A stretch of 16,677 nt of DNA from Thermoplasmata archaeon (lineage in GTDB: Archaea; Thermoplasmatota; Thermoplasmata; Lutacidiplasmatales; UBA184). The stretch lies in NCBI GenBank assembly GCA_030044105.1, contig JASHWL010000078.1:1-16677 (forward strand), given 5' to 3'. Position numbers and translations under genes: made by a program. The notes under the pieces are model-generated. The model made no database searches. It saw only the letters and a list, made by a program, of their open reading frames with translations, and was not told the DNA's origin. Below, in pieces: positions 6,431 to 13,784 of the stretch. How positions within the stretch are numbered: the first letter of the stretch is position 1; each line of letters starts with the position of its first letter.

Positions 6431-7324
6431 GTGGCCGGACCTCCCTCGCCCCGGGCCGGCGCGCCGGGCTCGGTGAACCGCTACTTCGCGGGCGTCGCGA
6501 TCACCGTCCTCGCGATCGTCAGCCAGTACTTCCTGCCCCAGAGCGTCCCGGCGCTTCGGCCCTTGTACGCCAGCCTCGCCGGGGACCTGTTCGTCGTCTA
6601 CGGGATCCCGATCCTCGCGTTCTCCGTCCTCGTGGGCGCGGGCCCGCTGCGCGGCTGGGCATCCCACGCCGGTCGCGCCGTCCGCGAGGGGCTCGGCTGG
6701 TACGGGCTCCTCTCGGTGATCTCGCTCGTGGTGTTCTTCGTCTCGGTCGCGGTCTACGAGGCCGTCGATCCCGCGGCCCTCGCGCTCCTGAGCCGGCAGA
6801 ACCCGGCGCTCGCCGAGGCGACGGGGAACCCGTGGTTCTGGGTCGGCTTCTCGTTCGTGATCGGGGCGTTCGAGGAGACGATCTTCCGTGGATGGATCTT
6901 CGGCTTCTGGAGCGGCCGCACGGCGTCGTGGCTGGGGCCCGCGGTGCTCTCGAGCCTGCTCTTCGCCTCGGTCCACCTGTACTACGGGACGACGTACGGC
7001 GTCGCGGCCCCGCTGATCTTCCCGATGCTGTTCTTCCTCGGCTTCGCGTTCGCGGCCGGATACCAGACCTCGGGCGGCAACCTCGTGATGATCGCGCTCC
7101 TCCACGGCGCCTACGACGCGTCGGCGTTCCTGGCCCTCGTCGACACGGACGCGGGGCTCCTGCTGCGCTACCTCGTCATCCTGATCGGGTTCCTGCTCGC
7201 GCTGGTCGAGTTCTTCCTCCGGGACACCGGCCCGCTGGCGGCGACGCTGCGGTACCTCGGGGGCCCCCGCGAGGCACCGGTGCTCTCCTTCCCGTCGGCT
7301 CCGCCCCCGCCGCCCGGAGCCTGA
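6431..7324 (+). CDS. CPBP-family intramembrane metalloprotease (CAAX protease/Abi-like), 297 aa
   Basis: Multi-pass membrane protein of the CPBP (Rce1/Abi) family. The catalytic motifs are FEETIFRG (Glu148-Glu149 with Arg153), His182 in FASVHLYYG, and His225 in LLHGAYD. Hydrophobic segments are visible at about 20-40, 52-70, 91-110, 136-147, 168-182, 192-211, 217-237 and 245-263, so about seven to eight membrane passes. Family members cleave C-terminal prenylated proteins in eukaryotes or peptides in bacteria; the archaeal substrates are generally unknown. GTG 6431 is preferred from its 26-base distance to the AT island; GTG 6473 (Val15, before NRYF) is an alternative giving a shorter cytoplasmic N-terminus. 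The C-terminus is Pro-rich. No obvious substrate or bacteriocin peptide gene is adjacent. Confidence 0.87.
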   Translation: MAGPPSPRAGAPGSVNRYFAGVAITVLAIVSQYFLPQSVPALRPLYASLAGDLFVVYGIPILAFSVLVGAGPLRGWASHAGRAVREGLGWYGLLSVISLVVFFVSVAVYEAVDPAALALLSRQNPALAEATGNPWFWVGFSFVIGAFEETIFRGWIFGFWSGRTASWLGPAVLSSLLFASVHLYYGTTYGVAAPLIFPMLFFLGFAFAAGYQTSGGNLVMIALLHGAYDASAFLALVDTDAGLLLRYLVILIGFLLALVEFFLRDTGPLAATLRYLGGPREAPVLSFPSAPPPPPGA

Positions 7325-7350
7325 GGCCGCCGCGTTCCTCCCGGAACCGT

Positions 7351-7358
7351 CTTGTAAG
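7351..7358 (+). promoter_or_regulatory. TATA-like element before the CoA-binding gene
   Basis: CTTGTAAG is the only AT-richer stretch in the 54-base gap between CPBP and the next gene, centred about 24 bases before ATG 7379. It is weaker than other boxes in the window. Confidence 0.45.
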
Positions 7359-7378
7359 CGACCCGTGTCGGACCGGCG

Positions 7379-7813
7379 ATGCGCGCCGACGATCGCGAGA
7401 TCCGGGAGGTGCTGACCCGCGCGCGCACGATCGCGGTCGTCGGCCTCTCGGACAAGCCGGACCGCGACTCGTACGGCATCGCGGAGTACCTCCAAGCGCA
7501 GGGTTACCGGATCGTGCCCGTGAACCCCGCGGTGACGAGCGTCCTGGGGGAGACGGCGTACCCCTCGGTCGCCGCCATCCCGGACTCGATCCTGGTCGAC
7601 CTGGTCGTGATCTTCCGGCGGAGCGACCAGGTGCCGCCGATCGCGGAGGAGGCGATCCGGCGCGGGGTGCCCGCCGTCTGGATGCAGCTCGGGATCGAGA
7701 ACGCCGCGGCCGCCGAGAGCGTCCGGGGCTCGGGGGGACTGGCGTTCGAGAACCTGTGCGTCCGCACCGAGCACCAGCGGCTCGGGATCAGCGCCGTCGG
7801 ACCCCCGACCTGA
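7379..7813 (+). CDS. CoA-binding (Rossmann-fold) domain protein, 144 aa
   Basis: Small stand-alone CoA-binding protein, similar to the E. coli YccU group. The glycine-rich strand-turn motif TIAVVGLSDKPDRDSYGIAEYL (about 17-38) binds the nucleotide part in the family. It is followed by YRIVPVNP (43-50), VDLVVIFRRSDQVPPIAEEAI, the helix-strand GVPAVWMQLG, and the C-terminal NLCVRTEHQRL, equivalent to the usual DRC-x-x-x-EH-x-RL ending. Length is typical. The domain is the same as the N-terminal CoA-binding domain of succinyl-CoA and acetyl-CoA synthetases, but the catalytic parts are absent. The physiological role is unknown; regulation by CoA or CoA protection has been proposed for homologues. 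The next gene starts 6 bases after the stop, so the two are probably co-transcribed. Confidence 0.88.
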   Translation: MRADDREIREVLTRARTIAVVGLSDKPDRDSYGIAEYLQAQGYRIVPVNPAVTSVLGETAYPSVAAIPDSILVDLVVIFRRSDQVPPIAEEAIRRGVPAVWMQLGIENAAAAESVRGSGGLAFENLCVRTEHQRLGISAVGPPT

Positions 7814-7819
7814 GGATCG

Positions 7820-8635
7820 ATGTCGTCGACCGCCCCCACCCCGGCGCCCGCGCCCGCCCCGGCGGCCCCGCCCGTCGCTCCGGCCCCCGCGCTCCGCGGC
7901 CTCGTCCGGGACTCCGGCGCGGAGCGCCACGATGCGGTGCGCGCCGCGCGCTGGACGCTGTCGGGTACGGCGAAGGTCACCGGCGACGTCGCGGTCGGGG
8001 AGGCGCGCCTGCGGGGACTCGCGGCGGTCGGCGGCCGGCTGACCGCCGACCGCCTCACGGTGCACGGCACGCTCGAGGTCGTGGGCCCGGTCGAGGTCCG
8101 CGGCACGGGCGTCTTCGAGGGGACGTTCCGTCCGATGGGACCGGTCCATCTCGGCACCGGGTACGTCCGCGGGATCGCGCGCGTCACGCGGGAGCTCCGC
8201 GTGGACCGGATGCTCCAGGTCGCGGGCGCGCTCGAGGCCCCGAGCCTGCGGGTCGGCCTGCTCGAGCTCCAGGGCAGCGCGAACGTGCCGGGCGAGCTGG
8301 TCTCGCTTACGGGGTTCCATGCGCGCTTCCGGGGCGACTCGACCCTCGGTCCGATCACCGCGCGGGACGTGGTCCTCCGCGGCCCGCCGCCGGGCCTGGT
8401 GCCGTCCATTCTGCGCCGGGTGTTCGGGGGCTCCGCCCATGTCGTGGTCGAGCGGATCGAGGCGGAGCGCGTGGAGCTCTCGGCTGTGAACGTGGCGTAC
8501 GTGTGCGCCCCCGCGGTCGTGCTCGGACCGGGGGCCCACGTCGCCGAAGTGGAGGGCACGATCCTACGCCAGCATCCCAGCGCGCACGTCGGTCCCGAGT
8601 CCCGCAGCCGCCCGCCCCACGGGCTCTCGCCGTAG
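7820..8635 (+). CDS. Bactofilin-like polymer-forming beta-solenoid protein, 271 aa
   Basis: The first ~27 residues are a Pro/Ala linker (APTPAPAPAPAA). From about residue 45 the sequence is a run of short beta strands separated by glycines: LSGTAKVTGDVAVGEARLRG, then LTADRLTVHGTLEVVGPVEV and related units at about 10-residue intervals up to about residue 175. A second set covers about 210-245. This periodicity is typical of bactofilins (DUF583), cytoskeletal proteins that polymerise through a right-handed beta-helix. The C-terminal ~20 residues look disordered. There is no signal peptide or membrane segment. ATG 7820 has a GAGGA Shine-Dalgarno-like sequence overlapping the stop of the CoA-binding gene. 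Identification rests on the repeat pattern, not on a signature residue; another beta-helical protein is possible. Confidence 0.68.
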   Translation: MSSTAPTPAPAPAPAAPPVAPAPALRGLVRDSGAERHDAVRAARWTLSGTAKVTGDVAVGEARLRGLAAVGGRLTADRLTVHGTLEVVGPVEVRGTGVFEGTFRPMGPVHLGTGYVRGIARVTRELRVDRMLQVAGALEAPSLRVGLLELQGSANVPGELVSLTGFHARFRGDSTLGPITARDVVLRGPPPGLVPSILRRVFGGSAHVVVERIEAERVELSAVNVAYVCAPAVVLGPGAHVAEVEGTILRQHPSAHVGPESRSRPPHGLSP

Positions 8636-8649
8636 CCCCGCACGGCTCG

Positions 8650-8658
8650 CCTTTATCC
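8650..8658 (+). promoter_or_regulatory. TATA box for ileS
   Basis: GCCTTTATCC region: CTTTATCC at 8651-8658 is a good box A, centred about 29 bases before the ileS ATG at 8683. It indicates a leaderless or very short-leader mRNA and separates ileS from the preceding gene. Confidence 0.65.
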
Positions 8659-8682
8659 GCCGAGGCCTCGTCGGACCCTCTC

Positions 8683-11649
8683 ATGGCCCCGGACGACGCG
8701 GAGGAAGGGACGACCGCCGCGCCGTCGGCGGCGGAGATCCACCGTCGGGTCCTCGCGTTCTGGGAGGCGGAGAAGCTCCCCGAACGCGCGGTCGCGGGGG
8801 TCCCGGGGGGGCCGGTGTTCCGGTTCACGGAGGGCCCGCCGGGGGTCAACGGCCCGCCGCACCTCGGACACGTCGAGCCGCGGACGATCAAGGACGTGCA
8901 GCTCCGCTACCGCCGGATGCGGGGCCACGCGCTCGTGAGCGCGATGGCCGGCTGGGACTGCCAGGGGCTGCCGGTCGAGCTCACGATCGAGAAGCGCCAC
9001 GGGCTCAAGTCCCACCGCGAGATCGAGGCGTTCGGCGTCGAGCGATTCTGCGACGAGTGCCGGGCCGCCGCCCTGGAGTACGAAGCGGCCTGGCGGGAGA
9101 TGAGCCAGCAGCTCGGCTTCTGGCTCGACTACGACCGCCCGTACCGCACGATGGACGCGCCGTACATCGAGAGCGTGTGGTGGGCGCTGAGGTCGATGTT
9201 CGACCGCGGCCTCCTGGAGAAGGGCCACTACGTCCTCGCCTACTGCCCGCGGTGCGAGACCACCCTGAGCTCGCACGAGGTCGCGCTCGGCTACGCCGAG
9301 ACCACCGACCCCTCGATCACGGTCCGATTCCCGCTCGCGGACGATGCCCGGGACCTGCTCGTGTGGACGACCACACCGTGGACCCTGCCGGCGAACCTCC
9401 TCGTCGTGGCGCACCCGGACCTCGAGTACTCGGTCGTCCGAACGGGCGAGGGCCGCGACGTGATCCTCGCCTCCGAGGCGGTCCCCCGCTACTTCGCCGG
9501 CACGCCCGAGGTAAGGGAGCGACTCACGGGTCGGGAGCTCGCGGAGCGACGGTACGCCGCGCCGTTCGAGGCCGCCGGCCCCGGAACCGGACGCTACCGG
9601 GTCGTGCTCGACGGGTTCGTCACGGCGTCCGAAGGCACCGGCCTCGTCCATTGCGCGCCGAGCTTCGGGGTCGACGACTACCGCATCGGGCTCCGGGAGG
9701 GGGTCGGGGTCTTCGACCCGCTCGACAGTCGCGGCGTGTTCGGCGACGCGCTCCCGCTCGTGCGCGGGAAGGGGTTCAAGCAGGCCGATCCGATCCTCCT
9801 GGCGGACCTCGCCGGGCGCGGGCTCCTGTTCCGGTCCGAGACCCTGCGGCACACCTACCCGTTCTGCTGGCGCTGCGACCACGCGCTGCTCTACCGCGCG
9901 ATCGACTCGTGGTTCGTCCGGACCTCCCGCCTGACCGACGCGCTCGTCCGGCTCAACGCGGGCACAACCTGGATCCCGGCGCACCTGCGCGAGGGCCGGT
10001 TCGGGAACTTTCTCACCCAGGCCAAGGACTGGGCGGTCTCGCGGAGCCGGTACTGGGGCACTCCGCTGCCGGTCTGGGTCTGCCCCGCGGGGCACGCCAC
10101 CTGCATCGGGAGCTTCGCGGAACTGGCCGAGCGGAGCGGCGCGCCGCTGCCGGAGCCGTTCGACCCCCACCGCGTGACCGTCGATCGGATCGCCGTCCGA
10201 TGTGCGACCTGCGGCGCCTCCGCCCGGCGCGAGCCGTACACCATCGACGTCTGGTTCGACGCCGGCTCCGCGCCGTTCGCCCAGTTCCACTATCCGTTCG
10301 AGCCGAGCGCCTTCGATCCGCGCGTGCCGCTCGACTTCGTCTCGGAAGCGATCGACCAGACCCGCGGCTGGTACTACACCCTGCTCGTGATCGCGACCGC
10401 CCTGTTCGATCGCCCGGCCTTCCAGCACAGCCTGACCTGCGAGTTCCTCCTCGAGGAGACCGGCCGGAAGATGTCGAAGTCGAAGGGCAAGGTGCTGGAG
10501 CCCATCGCCCTGCTCGACCGCCTGGGGGCCGATGCGATCCGGTGGCTGTTCCTCTCGCAGGACTTCACCAGCCCGATCCGGGTCAGCGAGACGACGCTGG
10601 AGCGCGCGGGCCACCGCACGCTCGGCACGCTGCGGAACGCCGTGGCGTTCCACCTCGGGAACGCCCGGGCCGACGGGCTCGCGCCGGTCCGCGAGCCTCC
10701 CGCGCCGACGGACCTGCTCGATCGCTGGCTGCTCAGCCGCGTGGCCGGCGCGCGGACGGCGGTCACCGACGCCCTCGAGTCGTACGATCCGCGGCCCGCC
10801 GCGACGGCCGTCCGGGACCTCGTCGATGACCTCTCGACCTGGTACCTCCGACGATCCCGCCCCCGGTTCTGGGCCCCGCCCGAGCAGCCGGAACGGCGCG
10901 CGGCGCACGCGACGCTCTCCTACGCGCTCGGCGAGCTCGCCCGGTTCGCGGCGCCGCTGGTCCCGTTCACGTCCGAGTGGGTCTACCAGGAAGTGACCGA
11001 GCAGCGGTTCGCGGCCGGGAACGCCTCGGTGCACCTCGGAGGATGGCCGACCGACAGCGGCCGGTACGACCCGACGCTCGAGACCGGCATGCGCGAGCTC
11101 CGCGAGGTCGTGGAGATCGGCCGCGAGCTCCGGCACCGGGCCGGCGTGAAGTCGCGGATCCCGCTGGCCGAGCTGGTGCTGTTCGGGGAGGCGTCGCCGG
11201 CGCTGGCGGGCCTCGGGGGGGAGGGGGAGGCGCTGCTCGCGGACGAGCTGAACGTCAAGCGCGTGGTGCGGGTCCCGGTCGACTCCGCCGATCGATACGG
11301 CGAGGCCGACTGGGTGCGGCGCATGGACGAGACGCGACCGGTCGCGGCGCTGCCGCGCCGGCCGACGCCCGCGCTCCTCGAGGAGGGGCTCGCGCGGGAG
11401 GTCGCCCGACGCCTCCAGCAGTCCCGGAAGGAGATCGGGCTGCGGCTGCTCGACCGGGTCGCGATCACCGTGAGCCTGACGGGGCCGCTCTACGAGGCCG
11501 TCCAGGCCCGTCGCGCGACGCTCGCCGAGGACCTCCTCGCCGATCCGTTCGAGATCACGCAGGAGGCGCTGCCGGACGGCCCGGACGTGCGCCGCTTCGA
11601 CGTCGACGGGCTCGGGTTCTCCGCGCGCCTGGTCCGGGTCCCGGCGTGA
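8683..11649 (+). CDS. ileS: Isoleucyl-tRNA synthetase, 988 aa
   Basis: Class I synthetase charging tRNA-Ile with isoleucine. The adenylate site has the HIGH-type HLGH (60-63, after GVNGPP) and KMSKS (596-600, in GRKMSKSKGK). GWDCQGLPVELTIEK (90-104) marks the IleRS group, with Gln where bacterial enzymes usually have His; a similar Gln occurs in other archaeal IleRS as far as I recall. The editing domain (CP1) shows WTTTPWTLPAN and GTGLVHCAPSFGVDDY. Cysteine pairs YCPRC, CWRC and CATC suggest zinc sites. The anticodon-binding region follows from about 680, and the archaeal/eukaryotic-type C-terminal domain includes ARRLQQSRKEIGL. ATG 8683 lies 29 bases after a TATA box. The frame is open far upstream, but that part is a shadow of other genes. 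The stop is one base from the end of the opposing AMMECR1 gene. Confidence 0.96.
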   Translation: MAPDDAEEGTTAAPSAAEIHRRVLAFWEAEKLPERAVAGVPGGPVFRFTEGPPGVNGPPHLGHVEPRTIKDVQLRYRRMRGHALVSAMAGWDCQGLPVELTIEKRHGLKSHREIEAFGVERFCDECRAAALEYEAAWREMSQQLGFWLDYDRPYRTMDAPYIESVWWALRSMFDRGLLEKGHYVLAYCPRCETTLSSHEVALGYAETTDPSITVRFPLADDARDLLVWTTTPWTLPANLLVVAHPDLEYSVVRTGEGRDVILASEAVPRYFAGTPEVRERLTGRELAERRYAAPFEAAGPGTGRYRVVLDGFVTASEGTGLVHCAPSFGVDDYRIGLREGVGVFDPLDSRGVFGDALPLVRGKGFKQADPILLADLAGRGLLFRSETLRHTYPFCWRCDHALLYRAIDSWFVRTSRLTDALVRLNAGTTWIPAHLREGRFGNFLTQAKDWAVSRSRYWGTPLPVWVCPAGHATCIGSFAELAERSGAPLPEPFDPHRVTVDRIAVRCATCGASARREPYTIDVWFDAGSAPFAQFHYPFEPSAFDPRVPLDFVSEAIDQTRGWYYTLLVIATALFDRPAFQHSLTCEFLLEETGRKMSKSKGKVLEPIALLDRLGADAIRWLFLSQDFTSPIRVSETTLERAGHRTLGTLRNAVAFHLGNARADGLAPVREPPAPTDLLDRWLLSRVAGARTAVTDALESYDPRPAATAVRDLVDDLSTWYLRRSRPRFWAPPEQPERRAAHATLSYALGELARFAAPLVPFTSEWVYQEVTEQRFAAGNASVHLGGWPTDSGRYDPTLETGMRELREVVEIGRELRHRAGVKSRIPLAELVLFGEASPALAGLGGEGEALLADELNVKRVVRVPVDSADRYGEADWVRRMDETRPVAALPRRPTPALLEEGLAREVARRLQQSRKEIGLRLLDRVAITVSLTGPLYEAVQARRATLAEDLLADPFEITQEALPDGPDVRRFDVDGLGFSARLVRVPA

Positions 11650-11650
11650 G

Positions 11651-12265
11651 CTACAGCGGCACGCGCTCGACGGCGCCGCCGGGCGATCGCTCGGCGAAGA
11701 CCTCCGCCCCGAACCGGCGGATCCGTACCCCGGGCCTCCGCCAGGCGTCCGCCGGCAGCCCGGCCTTCTCGCAGGTCCCGTCGAGGAACTGCTCCACCGA
11801 CCATCCCTGCTCCGGAGCGACCTGCGGCAGGAGGAGCCCGCTCGTGCCGTGCCCCTCCACGATCAGGCCGTCCCGCCCGACCTCGATCCCGGCGACGATC
11901 TCCGCCGGCGTCCGTCCGGGCACAGGCACCGGCACCGAGAGGATCGACACCTCGAACGTGAGATGGGCGAGCTCGGTGCCCCGCACCCGGGGGAACCGGG
12001 GGTCCTCGGTCGCGGCCGCGAGCGCGGCCTGGGCGATCGCCCGGCCGAGGGGGAAGTACGGGAGCGGGTAGCCGATGCAGCCGCGGAGCTCGCCCGACGG
12101 GTGATGCTTCAGCGTCACGAAGACGCCGCGCGGCTCGGCGAACAGCGCCCCGTCCGGCGCCGCCGGCACGGTTCGATCCGCCGAGGCGCTCCGCGCCCCG
12201 AGCGCCGCGGCGACCGAGTGCCGGGCCCACGCGACGGCCGCGACGCCGTCCTCGTCCGCCACCAC
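11651..12265 (-). CDS. AMMECR1 family protein, 204 aa
   Basis: Conserved archaeal-eukaryotic family of unknown biochemical function, named for a human protein from the Alport syndrome deletion region. The invariant motif LRGCIG is at residues 60-65, with its cysteine at 63. Other family blocks are GVFVTLKHHPSGEL before it, and AIAQAALAAATEDPRFPRV, LTFEVSILSVP, GRDGLIVEGHGTSGLLLPQVAPEQGW and FLDGTCEKAGLP after it. Length fits the family (about 190-210). There are two adjacent GTG codons at the start (12265 and 12262); both lie 26-29 bases from the centre of the AT island shared with L40e, so either could be used on a leaderless mRNA. It is divergent from the L40e gene and converges on ileS. 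A redox or nucleotide-related role has been suggested for homologues, without proof. Confidence 0.92.
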   Translation of the reverse strand: MVADEDGVAAVAWARHSVAAALGARSASADRTVPAAPDGALFAEPRGVFVTLKHHPSGELRGCIGYPLPYFPLGRAIAQAALAAATEDPRFPRVRGTELAHLTFEVSILSVPVPVPGRTPAEIVAGIEVGRDGLIVEGHGTSGLLLPQVAPEQGWSVEQFLDGTCEKAGLPADAWRRPGVRIRRFGAEVFAERSPGGAVERVPL

Positions 12266-12286
12266 GCCGCGGAAGGACTCGGGCAG

Positions 12287-12295
12287 GCTTTATAC
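12287..12295. promoter_or_regulatory. Single TATA box between AMMECR1 and L40e
   Basis: CTTTATAC (12288-12295) is the only AT-rich element in the 55-base divergent gap. It is a strong box A for L40e (30 bases before ATG 12321). On the other strand it reads GTATAAAG, 26 bases before the AMMECR1 GTG at 12265. Confidence 0.62.
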
Positions 12296-12320
12296 GGGAG
12301 GGCGCGTCCCCGCGGGTCCC

Positions 12321-12473
12321 ATGCCGTTCCCCGAGGCGGTCGAGCGCCTGCTCAACAAGAAGATCTGCATGAACTGCTCGGCCCGGAATCCTCCGAAGGC
12401 GGTCCAGTGCCGCAAGTGCGGCTACAAGGGCCTCCGGGTGAAGTCCCGGGAGCGCTCGGGCAAGACCCAGTAG
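12321..12473 (+). CDS. rpl40e: Large ribosomal subunit protein L40e, 50 aa
   Basis: Small zinc-ribbon protein of the archaeal and eukaryotic large ribosomal subunit; in eukaryotes it is made as a ubiquitin fusion, whereas in archaea it stands alone. The four cysteines form CMNC (residues 16-19) and CRKC (30-33), a C4 zinc site separated by ARNPPKAVQ, which is diagnostic. The Lys/Arg-rich tail (GYKGLRVKSRERSGKTQ) would contact rRNA. Length is standard for archaeal L40e. ATG 12321 is 30 bases downstream of a strong TATA box, which fits a leaderless mRNA. The stop is 6 bases from the end of the opposing glycosyltransferase gene. It is direct evidence that the host is archaeal. Confidence 0.95.
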   Translation: MPFPEAVERLLNKKICMNCSARNPPKAVQCRKCGYKGLRVKSRERSGKTQ

Positions 12474-12479
12474 GTCCCC

Positions 12480-13277
12480 TCACGGGGGCGGCACGGCCTC
12501 GGGGTCGTGCGAGAACGGGATCGGGGCGCCCCGCGAGGTCTCCCGGGCGACCGCGAGCCGCTTCCGCGCGAGGAACAGCAGGTTCCGGTAGCCGTCCCGC
12601 CAGCTCGACAGCTTCGGGCGCCCCCAGCGCTCGCCGTAGTGGATCGGGACCTCGGCGACCCGGAGCCCCCGCAGCAGCACCTCGATCTTCAGCTCCTCGC
12701 TGAACGCCATCCCGTCCTGGCCGAGGTGGACGTGCTCGAGCACCTCGCGCCGGAACACCCAGAACCCGCTCTGGCTGTCCGCGAGCCCGCCCTGGGGCAG
12801 CTCCCGCAGGAAGCGGTGGTAGGCGACCCCGAGGAACAGGTTGAGGGCCCGGTTGCCGAGGCGATGCTCGGTCGTCATCGCGCGGCGGTCGAGGTACGCC
12901 ATGCGGTTGCCCGAGATGAAATCGAGGCGGTCGTCCCTGAGCTTCTTCACGAGGGACGGGATCCTCTCCACCGGGTAGGTCGCGTCGCCGTCGGCGGTGG
13001 CCAGGATCTCGCCGGTCGCCTGGGCGAAGCCGGTCTTGTAGGCGCGCCCGTAGCCGCGGCGCCGCTCGACCACGACCCGGGCGCCCTCCGCGGCCGCCAG
13101 CGCCCCGGTCCCGTCGGTGGAGCCGCCGTCGACGACGAGGACCTCCCAGTCGATCGGCTGGGCGGCGAAGACGGTCCGGTTCGCCTCGTCCGCGGCGGCC
13201 CGAAAGGTCCGGAGCACGTGGCCGATCGAGGACGCTTCGTCCAGCGTCGGGACGACGAGGCTGGCGCGTGGGGGCAT
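12480..13277 (-). CDS. Family 2 glycosyltransferase, dolichol-phosphate mannosyltransferase-like, 265 aa
   Basis: GT-A fold transferase that probably moves a hexose from a nucleotide sugar to a polyprenyl phosphate on the cytoplasmic side, a step in archaeal N-glycosylation or glycolipid synthesis. Motifs are VVPTLDEASSIG (8-19), VLVVDGGSTDGT (46-57), RRGYGRAYKTGF, and ATADGDATYPVE (93-104), whose D96-x-D98 binds the metal-nucleotide sugar. Then come FISGNRM, DSQSGFWVFRR and HYGERWGRPKLSSWRDG, all typical of DPM1/AglJ-type enzymes. There are no clear membrane helices, so it is the soluble catalytic form. The start ATG (13275-13277) is about 30 bases from the CTTAAG element. Donor sugar and acceptor cannot be read from the sequence. 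The C-terminal tail is Pro-rich. Confidence 0.9.
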   Translation of the reverse strand: MPPRASLVVPTLDEASSIGHVLRTFRAAADEANRTVFAAQPIDWEVLVVDGGSTDGTGALAAAEGARVVVERRRGYGRAYKTGFAQATGEILATADGDATYPVERIPSLVKKLRDDRLDFISGNRMAYLDRRAMTTEHRLGNRALNLFLGVAYHRFLRELPQGGLADSQSGFWVFRREVLEHVHLGQDGMAFSEELKIEVLLRGLRVAEVPIHYGERWGRPKLSSWRDGYRNLLFLARKRLAVARETSRGAPIPFSHDPEAVPPP

Positions 13278-13303
13278 GCGTTCCCCCTAGAGACGGGTCC
13301 CCC

Positions 13304-13311
13304 CCTTAAGG
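13304..13311. promoter_or_regulatory. Palindromic TATA-like element between glycosyltransferase and archease
   Basis: CCTTAAGG (13304-13311), with CTTAAG at its core (13305-13310), is the only AT-richer stretch between the two divergent genes. It is centred about 30 bases from the glycosyltransferase ATG at 13277. Being a perfect palindrome it could also direct plus-strand transcription starting near 13333, at the beginning of the archease coding region. Confidence 0.5.
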
Positions 13312-13332
13312 GCCCTCGCCGCTACCCGGGCC

Positions 13333-13779
13333 ACGAACGCAGCGAGCGGGGCGTCGCGATCGACCCGGCGATGGGGGCGCTTTCCGACGACCGCCGACGT
13401 CGGCATCTGGGCGACCGGGTCAACGCCGGCGGCGCTCTTCGAGGGGCTGGGGCTCGGTCTCTTCGCGCTCATCACCGACCTCCGCCGGGTCCGCCCCCGG
13501 GAGGAGCGGGCGGTGAGCGCGTCGGGAGCCGACCCCACCGCGCTCGTGGTCGCGTACCTCTCGGAGCTCCTCGCGCTCGAGCAGCGGGACGGATTCCTCG
13601 TCCGCGAGATCGTCGCGCGCCCGGTGGGGCACCCCCCGACCGCCCTCGTGGCGAGCGTGCGGGGCGAGCCGTTCGACCCGGCGCGTCATCCCCGGGGCGT
13701 CGAGGTGAAGGCGATCACGTTCCACGCCCTCGCGATCGACCTCGACCGCGGGCGCGCCCGGGTGATCGTGGACATCTAG
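13333..13779 (+). CDS. Archease (RtcB tRNA ligase cofactor), non-standard or damaged start
   Basis: Archease activates the RNA ligase RtcB, which joins tRNA exons after intron removal. The frame ending at 13779 encodes RRWGRFPTTADVGIWATG, then ALFEGLGLGLFALITD, AYLSELLALEQRDGFLV, RGEPFDPARHPRGVEVKAIT and the terminal VIVDI, all in family order. The TAD Asp and the C-terminal Asp are metal ligands in characterised archeases; the usual His of HTAD is Thr here. The frame is open from 13291 but holds no ATG, GTG or TTG before GTG 13513, which would delete the conserved N-terminal third. I set the start provisionally at ACG 13333, where a leaderless mRNA from CCTTAAGG would begin. A mutated start near 13360 or an indel in the G run at 13373-13377 are alternatives. 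No rtcB is in the window. Confidence 0.75.
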   Translation, partial: TNAASGASRSTRRWGRFPTTADVGIWATGSTPAALFEGLGLGLFALITDLRRVRPREERAVSASGADPTALVVAYLSELLALEQRDGFLVREIVARPVGHPPTALVASVRGEPFDPARHPRGVEVKAITFHALAIDLDRGRARVIVDI

Positions 13780-13784
13780 GCCGG

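Noticed and set aside
7820..7900. Ala/Pro repeat at the bactofilin-like N-terminus as a tandem DNA repeat
   Set aside because: It is a short low-complexity coding stretch of GCC/CCC codons, with no exact repeat unit of meaningful length.
6832..8682. Upstream extension of the ileS frame
   Set aside because: It overlaps three better-supported genes; IleRS homology begins only after ATG 8683, which also has a TATA box at the right distance.
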